Positions 11,779 to 23,769 of a stretch of 64,000 bases of DNA are shown here, piece after piece. The stretch is from Siphonodentalium dalli. Its lineage: Eukaryota; Mollusca; Scaphopoda; Gadilida; Siphonodentaliidae. A program made the position numbers and the translations under genes. The DNA lies in contig CP136067.1 of the NCBI GenBank assembly GCA_032622095.1, positions 178,284,556 through 178,348,555 of the forward strand. Reading direction: 5' to 3'. A model generated the notes under the pieces. The model ran no database searches, was not told the origin of the DNA, and saw nothing but the letters and a program-made list of their open reading frames with translations. Within the stretch, counting starts at the first letter, position 1, and each line of letters opens with the position of its first letter.

Positions 11779-12060
11779 ATGGAAATTTCACTAACTTTAG
11801 GTGTTGCGTCTGATGGTATGGTTGATGATTCGGATTTCGCTTCGAATGCTGCAGCAGCTTCGCTTGTGGTAGATGTTCTTGAAGTTGTTGATAAGGCCTC
11901 AGAGTTAGTCGCTGACTTGCCTGTTGTTGCGTCAGAGACGGTCGTGGTCGGCCTTTGCTGTAGCTACTTCTGAAGTGATCGATGCATCTGGCGTTGTGGT
12001 AGCTTCACTAGCAGTTGTTGCTTCAGAGATTATATAAGTAATATTGTTGCTAAGAAAATC
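11779..12060 (-). other. Ser/Thr/Ala-rich repeated reading frame upstream of gene A
   Basis: On the coding strand just 5' of the gene A start, the sequence reads as low-complexity peptide such as SEATTASEATTTPDAS and ATNSEALSTTSRTSTTSEAA. It is out of frame with the receptor and has no ATG of its own. A matching stretch precedes gene B (40190-40406). It may be 5' UTR, a relic of a mucin-like exon, or a nucleotide repeat that happens to be open. Confidence 0.4.
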
Positions 12061-12477
12061 AGTGGCGTCGTTTTTCTTCCGAAGACAGCGAAGCCATTAT
12101 CGCGAATGAGCGAGTTCTGATAATTGCGGTCCAGTTTTTCCACGACTAAGTCCCCAATTGGTTTTCAAATATTCACGTAATTTTTCGATTACCTAAGTTT
12201 CCACGTGTCAAATATTTCCAAATTAAAACAACTGGCGTATATTCTCCAGAGAATAAAAGCAATTTGTAAATATTACATTATTGATAGAATGTGCTCCGCA
12301 TATTTTAGATACGCTGCAAATGCTGAACGATTGCATGTTAACGACATTAATATTTTGTGAAGAAATTATTGTTTACTTCAGCGTATGTTAGGACAGCCGT
12401 ACATACCAACTAGTCGACAATTCATTGTCATCCGACAAACATAATCGGTGGTTGCCGTTAAAGAATCATCATCGAAC

Positions 12478-13395
12478 AATATAATGTGGGTGTGTTAGTC
12501 GACATATGTCCAACATTGCGTATGGTGTGGAATATCGTTGCTTTGGTTACCTGTCATATATGATTGTCAGTAATTGTACAAATCAAGAAGTTTAGTCAAT
12601 GACTGCATTATCATACGTGAAAAGAAGAATTTTGATGTTGTATTAACCAGACGAAGTAATAAGATAGTCCATGCGCTGACGATGAGGGTTCAAATCAACC
12701 GTGATTCCATCGTGGACATTGTAAGTTGTAACTCGAGTTGCCAGTTATTCGCCGATGGCCCTGGATGGCCGGTGGTTTGTAGCACGTGGTATACGAGATT
12801 ATCAGCCATTGAAATTACTGTGCGTGCGGATTTCTTCCACCACTAAAACTGAAAATGTCGTGATTTGGCCTTAGTTGCTGAAAGCGAAATTAAACCATAA
12901 CTCAATCAATCAATCTATTCGCTGCCGCCATAAAGAAAGAACCGCTAATCTTATCGTTCAAGGCAATTTGACAATACCGGCGAGTATGATAAAATTTAGT
13001 TACGTCCAGATACTCTTAATACTAGACTTACCATCTATCAAATACAGATTACTGAGGTTTTATATTATCAAAACATACACAGTTTTACGTGGCATATGCA
13101 ACATATACTCATAAAGCTTGAGCTGCATGTAGACACACCCTCCCCCTATGCGGATTTGTGGTGGTTATGATATCTTTGTAGAACTATATCAGTCCTTCAA
13201 TTTGCTGATTGTTTGCCATCTGGCTATGGGGCTTTATGGAGTTATCGGTCATTCTATTGATAATTGAGTACTCCTTGCCCCTTCCGATCCTTGAACAAAT
13301 TTTATTTTACAGAATGCGGTATAAAATTTTCATCCAGTTACATTACGTAATATGTTATGGTACCTCTCCTATGCGACAAACGCGTAGCTTGGCAA
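12478..13395. other. Intergenic upstream of unit A
   Basis: No exon or mobile element recognised. Short open frames (12574-12846, 12875-13114, 13209-13457) have no recognisable domains, and I do not call them genes. Confidence 0.5.
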
Positions 13396-13399
13396 TTGA

Positions 13400-14870
13400 T
13401 AGAATTAATGATGTTTTCAATCGAATAATCTTCCACTGTGCTGTGGGAATAATTTAACGTATATCGTCGCTATCCTTTGTGGAGAATATGTCGCCGAGAT
13501 TTCGAAATTTGGCCAAGTTTTTAGTTTGTATGTTATGGGAATAGACCCAACATTTCAATGTTTTGTTTTTATAGACGTTTTGACACATCGATCATATACA
13601 TTGTATATATAGTGAATACTGTAAGACCATTCACAATTACAAATAGGCATACATTATGACCATCTACTTCACACGCCGTTCCCTGATGAAATTCCGCGTT
13701 ATCACTATAATACTATAGTGGAAAAGTGAATTGAAACATATGCTCAATCTAAATTATGACTATCCGAGCGATGTAGGAACATGGAACACGGACCATTGAT
13801 TATTGGGTATATTCCACAACCTAAAAATTCAAACTATTACTCTATGTGAAGTAACCCTGTGAATCATCCGTGCAAACGGGGTTGATCCAATCTCCTTGAC
13901 TATGTAACAGTGTTCTGTGTGATCCTACTTGTTTGGATAGTCACTATATTATACATGTTAATACTGTTTAATATATATCATATATATTATACAAAATGAA
14001 AAACAAAATGTATTAAACATACAGTAAATATAAATATACTTTACATGTATATGCGACATTTCAAGGACCCGCTTGCCATCGGACTTCTGTCAGCCTTGGT
14101 GTATGGATATTCTAAATTAATACATTTTGCAGTAACAAGAAGATTCAAATCTTCACGTGATTACATGCGATAAACAATATCGAAACTAATTGTAAATGTT
14201 AATGTACTATGACATTATTGTCTTGAAGAATAAACTCTTCATGCACGAACCTGAAGATTCAACCTCAAATGGCCTGTAAAATTGGGCTGCTCTACATATA
14301 AAATTCGTGCCAATGTATGGCAAACACTTCCAACTAGCAATGCATGTGATTTGTACACGGGGGCCTACTGATATTCAAATTGAATTCATCCATTTATTTG
14401 GGAAATTCAATGGGTACCATGCTCCGACATACCTGTAAGACACATAGGACCTGCTAATATCATATGATATTATGCTCTGTCTTGTTTGGTTATACACACA
14501 TGCGAGCCAACTTATCTTAACCCATATATTTGGGAAGAGAGGTGTGTATTATGCTCTATCACGCTATCATGGAATGAACATATATCACCAGAATGCAGAT
14601 GCCAACAAATTTGGCTGATTATACACAAATTTAGCTGACATTATTCACTATATATACAATGTATATGATCGATGTGTCAAAACATCTAAAACACAAAACC
14701 ATTGAACTGGTGGGTCTATTCCCACAAGCTACAAACTAAAAACATAATAATTTCGTCAAATTTCGAAATCTCGGCGACATATTCTCCACAAAGGATAGAG
14801 GCGATACATCGAATTATTCCCACAGCACAGTGGAAGATTATGCAATTGAACACAATTGCAAGCAAATCAC
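13400..14870. mobile_element. Foldback-type element with ~200-bp inverted arms
   Basis: 13428-13624 and 14640-14846 are inverted copies. The arms include CTTCCACTGTGCTGTGGGAA, GAGAATATGTCGCCGAGATT and GACACATCGATCATATACAT. The inner 1 kb has no recognisable gene. Weaker similarity runs a little beyond the arms (TTTTCAATCG outward), so the ends are approximate. Probably a non-autonomous DNA element or foldback. Confidence 0.65.
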
Positions 14871-15048
14871 GTAGAGTGATTAATTACCGACTCCAACAGG
14901 AGCAAGAGTAGCAAGTCTCGCATCATTAAAGCTGCACACGACACCATGTCCATGTCGCGCCACATGTGTGAATTTATCATGTAACAAGACCGGAATAAAC
15001 TGGTTCCTTCCAGATTACAGGTCGCACTCAATGTTTAAATCCTTAAGT

Positions 15049-16042
15049 TACCCTCACACCATATCGTATGCTGAAACCTATGAGTTGCGTGTAAAAAATA
15101 TTTGTAAACGCACCAAACACAAGCGAAATCAACAAATTTGTCAATTCTGTAACCTATTCGACCTATGGGTTGCGTGTGAGTTGTGTGTGGGTTGCGTGTG
15201 GGTTGCGAACTGAACTTATGATTCCCCCAATATCTGCGATCGCCGGCATACGAGTTGCGTGCGAGTTGCGTGTGAGTTGCGTGCATAACTTACGAGTTGC
15301 GTTTGAGTTGCGTTCAAAACTTACAAGTTGCGTTTGACCTGCGTGGTATTTGCGTGGTATTTGCGACCAGATTAAACTGATGTCCAATAACAGCAAGAGG
15401 TAGCTCCATGTTGTCACCTCGGAGGTCCACCAACAACTGACACGGATCTAGAAAAGGCCCACTATTTATACCATTTCTCAACACGCATGTAGTACGCAAC
15501 TAACACGCAACTCACACGCAACTAATATGTTGGATGCGCAGGGCATAGGTTGGGGATACGCTGGGAATAAGCACAATAGGTTGGGGGTACGCTACACACG
15601 CAACAGGATCACAACATGCACGCAACACGATCGCAAAATGATCGCAACAGGGACGCAACACGATCGCAAAATGATCGCATCAGGTACGCAACACATTCGC
15701 AACATGTACGGTACCAAAACTGGCCAGATACCTCAAATTTGCACCTGCCATCACGTGCGTTCATAACTTATGAGTTGCGTACCTGTTGCGATCGTGTTGC
15801 GTGCTTAGTGTACCTGTTGCGTCCCTGTTGCGTATAAATTGATCGCAGGCATTCGCAGAGAATTATTGAACATGTTAAATATTTCGAACTTACTCTGCGT
15901 GTGTCTGCGATCACCTGCGTGCTTGTTGCGTACTTCAAACCTATAAAACTTATTAGTTGCGTGTGAGTTGCGTTCGGAACTTATGACCACTATTTTTTAT
16001 TCGCAACCATACGCAACTGGTGATCGCTATGGTGTGAGGGTA
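15049..16042. mobile_element. Non-autonomous element filled with GTTGCGT motifs
   Basis: The ends are inverted, TACCCTCACACCATA at 15049-15063 and TATGGTGTGAGGGTA at 16028-16042. TA lies at each border, which may be the target duplication. Inside are roughly 35 copies of TTGCGT or its complement. They run one way at about 15080-15365, inverted at 15490-15700, then the first way again at 15770-15965. Many are spaced 10-12 bases, as in GAGTTGCGTGCGAGTTGCGT. There is no transposase; the frames of 60-84 codons here are repeat shadows. Dense subterminal motifs are often transposase-binding sites, which is an inference here. Confidence 0.7.
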
Positions 16043-16481
16043 GCTTTTTGCAAACTTATAGAATTCACACTGAACGTGTCTACCTTAGACGGCGTGACAC
16101 AAAGACAGGTCATGCCATTCAAGGTTGCATATAATATGCAAATATAAAATTATTTCCGCATCCATAATGCACAAAATAGGCATATACTATGATGTTTTAA
16201 ACTATGACTTTTACATCACTAACTCAAACTGCAAAACTTGGGCGTGATATCATTGCTCCCTTTTGGACCATGGGGATTTCATGTGGTAGGCACCTTTTAC
16301 CTCAGATGACTTAAAGGGCACCAATATATTATAAGATCAATACAGAGCGTTTATTATCAGCCCAGACGCAGTCCATGTACACGGGTGTAGATATCAAACA
16401 ATATGTGATCCTCCGTAGGATAGGGTATCATATAATATGTGATACTCGTCTCAGGAGTCACTCGTGGCTCAATGAAGGCAG

Positions 16482-16560
16482 GATCATATATTAAAATGAG
16501 AGGATATGGTGATCCCATGAAAAGGGGATCACCATATCCTCTCATTTTGATATGTGATCC
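16482..16560. repeat. Long hairpin
   Basis: AAAATGAGAGGATATGGTGA followed by TCCC pairs with GGGATCACCATATCCTCTCA across a seven-base spacer. A few more base pairs and mismatches extend the stem to about 37 bp (AGGATCA ends). It may be a short palindromic MITE. A smaller palindrome, GTATCATATAATATGTGATAC-like, lies at about 16426-16446. Confidence 0.6.
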
Positions 16561-16719
16561 TAAAATAAGAAAATATTTTTATTAACTAAATAACGGAGCT
16601 ATTTGAGGAAGGGTTTTTGACGAAATAACGGAAATATTTGAAGAAGTGTTTCTGGCGCCAGACGATATGTTGGAAAATGTGTGCACATAAGTAAAATGAC
16701 GCGGGGAATGTCACGGGAT

Positions 16720-17275
16720 AAGGTAAAGGTAACTTTATCTGGAGAGTTATGCACAGGGTTCGCCCTGACACTTGCCAAATTTGCCAATGGCAAAAATAAT
16801 TCACATTTGGCAAAAAATATTTACATTTGGCAAAAGTTTTGGCAAGTCATTTTTTCATTCCTCAAGCAATTTGAAAAATACTGGTCAGTCATTACCGAGC
16901 ATTTCAAGAAACTCTTAAAACATAATTATATTAGTGGTGTTTTATAAGGTTTAGGGGAAGTTAACACCTCTTTTAACAAGCAGTTAATCTCACAGCATTT
17001 GTACTTATGGTTGAAGGGATTACTAATCCTCCTGTGATGTGCCCTTCTGATGAAGCAACCCTTCTACAATTGATATTTTATGATAGACCACAATAGAGAT
17101 GCCAGTATAATTGATTATTAACTGTCGTTCAACCTGTGAATGTCGAAAAATAATAATTAAGGTTGCAGAAAATGACACTATCAAGGATAGCATTTGGCAA
17201 ATGCTAATATAATTTGGCAAAAAATATTTTCATTTGGCAAATTATTCGGCAAAAGTAAATTTCTGTCCAGTGCGG
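16720..17275. repeat. Region with repeated TTTGGCAAA words
   Basis: ATTTGGCAAA or its complement recurs in two groups, 16765-16850 and 17190-17255, on either side of about 350 unique bases. TTATCTGGAGAGTTATGCA near the left and GGTTATGCAGCAGGTGCTGTTTACC near the right may be remnants of ends. It resembles a decayed non-autonomous DNA element. Confidence 0.4.
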
Positions 17276-17339
17276 ACACTGGTTATGCAGCAGGTGCTGT
17301 TTACCCCAGATGACTAATAATTGTGTTGAATGACTTTAA

Positions 17340-18371
17340 CCCTTTCAGTGCCAGGTCCGATTTTTGTATCAACCCATATACCCTGTGCCAATGCATTCTC
17401 TTATATATGCATATATAAGAGAATGCATTGGCCTAACAATTTTTCATCATTTGTTATTATTTTTTACAATTTTTTACAAATTCTTATATTCTTTAACAAA
17501 CTTATTTTGTAGGTTTAGTGCCAGGGAATCTTACGTTTATCATGTGCATCAAAATTATTACTATGAATACTTGGTGATAGTTTTGAGTTATAACATGCCC
17601 CTAAGGTTTTATCCAGTTTGTTTTTAAATTCGCTATAGCATGCTTAAAGGGGTACTGTACGCCATTTTCATTACATTTCAGGTGACAACAACGATCTAAT
17701 ATCGATAATATATAGAAACATAGGTGATTTGAGTCGAAGATGTATTCTGAAAACGCTCAGGTTAATAGGCTATCTTAAAATTTAAGAATTTAAAAGTTAA
17801 TAATTTGATATAAATTGAATTTATGACTGGAGCCATAAAATGGCGTCAATTCAATTACGAATTACCGTAATCAAAAACAGTAATTGAGGGATACTGGATT
17901 GTTAAACCGATCGCACACACGATTGCTTAACATATTATGATGATACGGGGAGACGACTCAAGCCACTCACTGACTAGCGACGATACAAAAACTTAAATGA
18001 TTATATGGGACTAGTATGCATATACTATAACTTTTATTTGATTCATTTGGTTGAAAACTTTACAAAAATTACTCGACAACGACAATTTGTATTTTTGCAT
18101 TCCGGTAAATTTGTCATCCGTAACATGACTTCGTACTCAACAGACTTTCAAATAATGGAAACATTGTTACCTTATTCTCCGACTCGGAGACTATAGAAAC
18201 CAACAACAACATTTGGCGTACAGTACCCCTTTAACCGTACCCAAAAAATATTCAACCCAAAAAAATATATAAAAAAAGGAAAAAAAATAATTTTATTTTT
18301 TTATTTTTTTAGGGCCGATTTTACAGACCGTAAATTAGGGCCGATGAGATCGGTCCCTGGCACTGAAAGGG
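17340..18371. mobile_element. piggyBac-like TTAA element with nested insertions
   Basis: It starts CCCTTTCAGTGCCAGGTCCG and ends in the complement, CCTGGCACTGAAAGGG, with TTAA at 17336-17339 and 18372-18375. A CCC-type end with TTAA duplication is characteristic of the piggyBac superfamily. No transposase frame remains. Nested inside are a hairpin module relative (17388-17432, with a collapsed centre) and a second TTAA element (17648-18230). Confidence 0.8.
17648..18230. mobile_element. Nested TTAA MITE
   Basis: It begins AGGGGTACTGTACGCCA and ends TGGCGTACAGTACCCCT, with TTAA at 17644-17647 and 18231-18234. It lies wholly inside the 17340-18371 element and so inserted later. The end sequence resembles that of 5624-5879 (AGGGGGACTGTAC), suggesting one family. 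No coding region is seen. Confidence 0.8.
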
Positions 18372-18375
18372 TTAA

Positions 18376-18856
18376 GGGTCACTGATAAATTACGTATTCT
18401 TCACCCGAGTAACTCCGAGTACCCCAGCTAGTATATTGTTATAAAATAAAGCTTACTTAAGGCGTAAAATGTTCCAAATAGTTATCCTTGGTGTTGTTTT
18501 TGCGGGGATTCTCAGTGATTCGTGGTGCCCTGGTCAGTCTCCAAACTTTCTGTTGATTCATATTAATCCGCTCCACACAAATTCACTGTCGATCACCACG
18601 AACACAAATCACCGTAAATCCTGGTAATCCAAAGTGGGCTTAGTGGGGACTCCCCGGTGTTGAGTGCTATGCTTATCGCGCAGTCTTTACTCACTGTAAC
18701 CAACAGTATGCTATATCAATCAATATATTATATCAATCAACATATTATATCAAACAATATATTGTATCATTCAAATGAGTTTATTTCATATACATAACAT
18801 AATTTGGAGATAATAGTATTTAAATATATTTCCAACACACCGATTGAATGAATAAT

Positions 18857-18899
<43 letters not shown>

Positions 18900-19060
18900 T
18901 CCAATTTAAATATTATATATTATAAATCTGAAAATTATATTGAAATATTTGAATTATTTATGCAGCCATTATCGATTGTAATCATGGGTCATGGGTGTCA
19001 GGTAGACCATCGTCATAGGCTACGTCAACCCACACAATACTTATGCGAATATCAAATCAC
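18376..19060. other. Intergenic between the duplication units
   Basis: AT-rich. A run of AT dinucleotides lies at about 18859-18896, and TATATCAATCAA-type words repeat at 18712-18770. No gene seen. Confidence 0.55.
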
Positions 19061-19416
19061 TTATGTTATAATGTATTAACATATTGTATTTTGAAATAAC
19101 ATATTATCCTATTATCATATAGATTGATTGATTGAAGTTAGATGTTTTGCGTTCAAAACATATTTTCCGGACAACTGTGACGTTCATATGTTGTCGCAAT
19201 AGGATAGGGGCTTGCTATATTTAGAATTATACACATATGGAATTTTTGCCCATATTAAATTTATATATATTGTATATTGTATATTACTATTACATATGTG
19301 CATATATGTGTATTATAATCATTCGATTTCTACAATACTCATGGCTTGTTTAATCTCAATAAACCATATTGATCATAAATGTAGAGGCTACATTATTCAT
19401 CCCGGGCTTGAGCGCA

Positions 19417-19427
19417 GGATTCGAACC
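19417..19427 (-). promoter_or_regulatory. Perfect tRNA-type B box (copy B)
   Basis: The minus strand reads GGTTCGAATCC, an exact internal Pol III B box, with flanks that could form a four-pair T arm (CCAGG/CCTGC). It belongs to the block shared with 4503-4512. I could not fold a full tRNA, so a tRNA-derived SINE relic is the likeliest reading. Confidence 0.3.
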
Positions 19428-20049
19428 TGGTATTTGCTTTTTGGGATTGTAAACATACTGTACTCTTTGTATTCTTGAACCAGTAAGCGCTTTCCATGAC
19501 ACATCTATTGTTTTATTTTGTAGCTTCCATATCGGTGTTATGTACCATCGCGGTCAAATATGTGTTCTACATCGTTGTGCATACAATTAACACAAATGAC
19601 GAACCCATTAAACAAAAAATAATTTGTATTGTCAATCGACAATACACAGAAATACATGAAATACATGAAAACATTTAGAAATATCTAACAGCAATTTTAA
19701 TGGGCGTTTGATGGTGGTGGTTAGAATGATATGAGACAGTAAATATAGTATACACATGTACCATTTTAGTGTTATTGTTCAACCCCGAACCTGAGATATA
19801 ACGCCACTTCGAGCAGTGACCACAAATACACATTTTGCCATATATCAATTTAAATAAAAGCAACATCCATAGCGAATAGTGAAGTTTTAGAATACCTACT
19901 TATATCAGATAAAGCCAATATAATATCACTGAAAAATCAACTAGATATTTTCTTATCTCTCACTATTGGGTAATCTCCACGTGCTTCCCGGGATACTTCG
20001 CATGTAATTTACCACGCAGAGTAATACTAATTAGAAAAGCCGCACTTGA

Positions 20050-21130
20050 CACAAATACCAGACATTGCAAAATGATTGATTAAAGTCCAATTATTGTCCA
20101 ACTTCGTTGCACTAACGAAAATAGGCGTCTCATTTTTTTACCCTGTGACATATGTCGCCTCGCATATATAAGAGAATGCATTGGCCTAATAATTGTTTAC
20201 AAATTTAATAATATTTTCTTGTATTCTAAAACAATTTTATAATTTCACCCATACAGAGCCCCAGACAAACATGAGCAGACGACACTCTTCTATATGCTTC
20301 TATATATGTGTGGGGCTCCCTGCAGGGTAATGGATGTTTTTTTATTTTATGTCCTAAAAATTGTAAGAAACATTTATTTAAAAAAAATGAAAAGAAATTG
20401 TTAGGCCAATGCATTCTCATATATATGCGAGGCGACCTGTGGTCAACTCGCATATATAAGAGAATGCAATGGCACAGGGTAAAACAATCCCGACTTACGA
20501 CTGGATTTGATATGGCGGGTCACATATGTTTCGTCTCAAGGCAAAGCGCCCATTACTGTCATATACGGTTGTGAAGCGTCTCAGCCAACGCCGTGCATTT
20601 TACATGTATTTTCCAGCTTCTTTTAAAGATTTTGATTTGTTAAAAATGCATAAAGCTCTAGCTCTTTCATGTGAGATACAAGATCTTCAACATGTTATGT
20701 TAGGATATAAGATTTTATTATATACTTGCCCATGAATTATAAGGTTTTAGCAGTGAGATATAAGTGATATCCGACTAGTAAGATATAAGTGATATCCCAC
20801 TGGTGAAATTTCTGATGTATTGACATTCATTGGGGGCCATAGGCAAGTAACTAAAGTATATAATAAACAGAATATCCACACTTTTTCAGTGGATATGGGT
20901 TAAATCTCATTCGTGATGACAAAACATTTGAATTTCTACTCGTGGCTAAAGCCACTCGTGGACATTCAATGTTTTGTCATCACTCATGAGATATAACCCA
21001 TATCCACTGAAAAAGTGTGGATATCCTCTACATGTATGTATGAAACTCGTCTACGACTCGTTGTGAATCATATTTATCAAACTCGTTTCATAAAATCGTA
21101 TAACCCAACATAACGAGTTGGAGATCCTCT
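20050..21130. repeat. Dispersed repeat related to 45940-46360
   Basis: ACCAGACATTGCAAAATGAT, the stretch with CAGCCAACGCCGTGC, and GATATAAGATTTTAT with CTCGTTTCATAAAATC all recur at 45940-46360. An inner palindrome at 20868-21022 (TATCCACACTTTTTCAGTGG against its complement, centred on ACTCGTGGCTAAAGCCACTCG) is absent from the relative. The family is unknown. Confidence 0.6.
20132..20527. mobile_element. Paired-hairpin MITE, family i (left end truncated)
   Basis: The right half is complete: hairpin at 20404-20472, then outer repeat ending TATGGCGGGTCACATAT. The left half has lost its outer repeat and the first arm of its hairpin, beginning at ACCCTGTGACATATGTCGCC. The middle matches the 9660-10126 copy, including CCCTGCAGGG and the 3' TAATGGATGTTTTTTTAT. 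It is inserted inside another repeat (20050-21130) whose relative at 45940-46360 lacks it. Confidence 0.75.
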
Positions 21131-22140
21131 ATATTATAATTTTGTTGAATTTACGCGGATCCACGGTCAGAGCTGATACCAAAATTAGTCAAACTTACCA
21201 GGGAAAAGAAGCAATATTTGCAACAAGAAAATAAGAATGTCCAATCATACATTAGGTATAGATACCGGTAGTAGATGGAGAAAACGGAATCACAAACATA
21301 AAATCAGTAACAAAGATGCGCACGTTGTAACGCCTTGCTATGCGATGAATTCCATTTGTTTTCCGCAACTTGAACAATTGCGAAAAAAAATACATTCCGA
21401 AGGCATGTTATGACGAACATGGCTATATACACATTGTGAAAAATGGCCACTTGTTCGGAATTCCAGATAATTCCCCCATCCCTGACAATTATTCATATTT
21501 ATAGGAAATTCGGTGGAATTTTTTTTATCAATTTGTTCCCATGTTATAGCCCAGTTCCCCGAATCGGAAAACGCCACTTCGGAAAACTTAACCTACACAT
21601 TATATACCCTCATGACTTATATATGAGTTAAGAGAATAAACTAATTGAATTGAAAATACTCAAACATTAACTTCCGTTTTAGTAACATCACATCTAAAAA
21701 TTGTGACTGGACAAAATGAATAAATAAATACACCAACAACGCTGAAACGAAATAAGACATGCATATATATACCATTTTACTTCAGGCGAGCGTTCGAAGC
21801 AATAGCAATGCAAAACATGTCAGAAAAGATATTTTGTACAAACATATTTGACTAAATTTCTCATAGCCGATCGCTGTATACATGTAACACCACGGGGTGA
21901 ATATATATATAACTGTACATATCTCAGTTTGTGTTCCATCTAGTACCTGTATATGTCTCATATTGCACATCGATACAGAATATTCATACCCAATAACAAC
22001 AGTATGTATGTCATTAGCAGTTCAGGCATTATATGTAGGTAAAAAAGTATTCATATCATGGAATGCTGTACTAGACATTTAGACTGTATCAGTCCTATAT
22101 AAAGGTATAGCATTATGTTATAATTCTAAACTTTATAAAG
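21131..22140. other. Intron of unit B region, no gene recognised
   Basis: No exon, hairpin or known repeat was found. Short frames such as 21338-21577 and 21782-21970 have no recognisable domains. Confidence 0.45.
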
Positions 22141-22148
22141 AACATTAA

Positions 22149-22541
22149 CCCTTTACTCAACAAACCGGCCAAAACCGGCCAAATAAAGCTGCAACAGCCT
22201 AAATTATCTTGGGTCTGTCTCAATAAAACCATACAAATGTGGATATCATTGGAACCGGCTCATTGACCACATTGTGATGGTTACAGTTATGCCCTGTGCC
22301 AATGCATTCTCTTATATATGCGAGTCGGCCATAGGTCGCCTCGCATATATAAGAGAATGCATTGGCCTAAAAAAACTCTTTTTTTAACACTTTTTACTAT
22401 TTTGTCTTACATTCTTTAACAATTTTATAATTTTTAATGAGTTAAGCCAATGCATTCTCTTATATATGCGAGGCGACCTATGGTCGACTCGCATATATAA
22501 GAGAATGCATTGGCACAGGGCCCTTCTGTTTGGGTAAAGGG
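22149..22541. mobile_element. piggyBac-like MITE carrying paired hairpins, family ii
   Basis: It begins CCCTTTACTCAACAAACCGG and ends TGTTTGGGTAAAGGG, with TTAA at 22145-22148 and 22542-22545. The 69-bp hairpin module occurs twice, at 22298-22366 and 22446-22514, separated by about 80 AT-rich bases. Its sister copy is at 46845-47224. There is no coding sequence. Confidence 0.85.
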
Positions 22542-22654
22542 TTAACGACTTCACATTTGACTACTCCTTGTTTCCAACGAAGCAAACACGCAGTCAAATG
22601 ATTGTCTCTGATATAGACCCTCTACGTTTCGATCGCCCAAAAATGTAGTTAACA

Positions 22655-23452
22655 AGCGCAACGCCAAGCATGGCATATGTTCTATGGTTTATCAGCATGG
22701 CAAAGTTGATGTCCGACCTAATAACCTCAAACTGGGTGCGTAGCGCCATACCGGCCACATGGACTAGCAGGAAAATACTAGTATGAAGGGTCGACTGGTA
22801 ACCGAGAGTGACCCCTCTGCTATCTACAAGTCAACAGTATAGTAAAATGGCTGATCATTCTGAGGTGTATAAAATTGGCGTATGCATATCACGATGGAAA
22901 GGAATGTAGCTGTAAGACATATCAAAGATAAGGGGATTTTTTATGGTTCTGTTGCCCAATGTGTACAGGTACGGGTTTCCGCGTCCATCGTGATAAACAA
23001 TTTGTGAGGCATGATCCAGGAGCGGTTTACAGAAATTTGGAAAAGAGATTTGGAACGTACATACCAAAGTAAAGTTAAATAGCTAAAATAAAAAACTTTT
23101 AACAGTTAAAAAAGGTTCCCCCATTTTGGGAAGATCGAAATGACACCGGAGAGCGTCATCAGTTGCTATATATATAGCCTTTTCGGGACTTTCCATCGTG
23201 ATATGCATACACCTATGTTTATACATCAAAATGATCGGCCATTTTACTATCCTGTATCCTGTGTTGACTTGTAGATAGCCGAGAGGTCACTCTCGGTTAC
23301 CAGTCGACCCCTCATATTAGTATTTTTTTCTGCTAGTCCGGGGGACCGGTGTGGTGATACGCACCCAGTTTGAAGTTATTAGGTCTGACATCAACTTTGC
23401 CATGCTGGCATAAACCATAAAACATAACATGTGCAACGCCGAACGTGGCATG
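22655..23452. mobile_element. Foldback element with ~250-bp arms
   Basis: The left arm (about 22670-22905) and right arm (about 23195-23420) are inverted copies. Shared words are ATGGTTTAT, GGTCGACTGGTAACCGAGAG, CTACAAGTCAACA, TTTTACTAT and TGCATATCACGATGGAAA. A 17-base word near each outer end (CAACGCCAAGCATGGCA, CAACGCCGAACGTGGCA) is in direct, not inverted, orientation. No gene is seen in the central 290 bases. Confidence 0.65.
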
Positions 23453-23769
23453 TGCCGCCGAATTTTGGTTTAGAGAGTGGGCAATACTATATATTTGTAT
23501 GGATAGAAACATTTGTTATTTTCTAAATTCAAGAAGGTCCGTCACTCAGGAAATCAATGGATTAAACCCATTGTATCCTTTCCCCCATATTGACATATCA
23601 ATATTCCAAAGATATTCAAATTCAATAGTTGGTACTTGAGTATCAATACTAAATGTGAAGCAAAGATGGAGAATCTTGCTATTACCAACAAGGGCAATAA
23701 CTCCGACCAAAAGACATAGACAACACATGTCAGTATCCTCCCATCAATCCTTGTCTATTAGCATTGCAA

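Larger units (their letters stand above)
4184..12477. repeat. Segmental duplication unit A (contains receptor gene A)
   Basis: Blocks through this interval match, in the same order and orientation, blocks in 19068-41531. The matches are 4184-5030 with 19068-19935, 5530-5940 with 24490-24955, 5945-6770 with 26985-27775, 6780-7000 with 29692-29830, 9370-9600 with 37815-38010, and 10641-12477 with 39084-41531. Both receptor exons lie inside. The gaps between matching blocks are filled by different insertions in each copy, so this is an old tandem gene duplication later broken up by transposons. Confidence 0.75.

Noticed and set aside
19380-19470. A functional tRNA gene on the minus strand
   Set aside because: Only the B box and part of a T arm are convincing; acceptor and D arm could not be folded.
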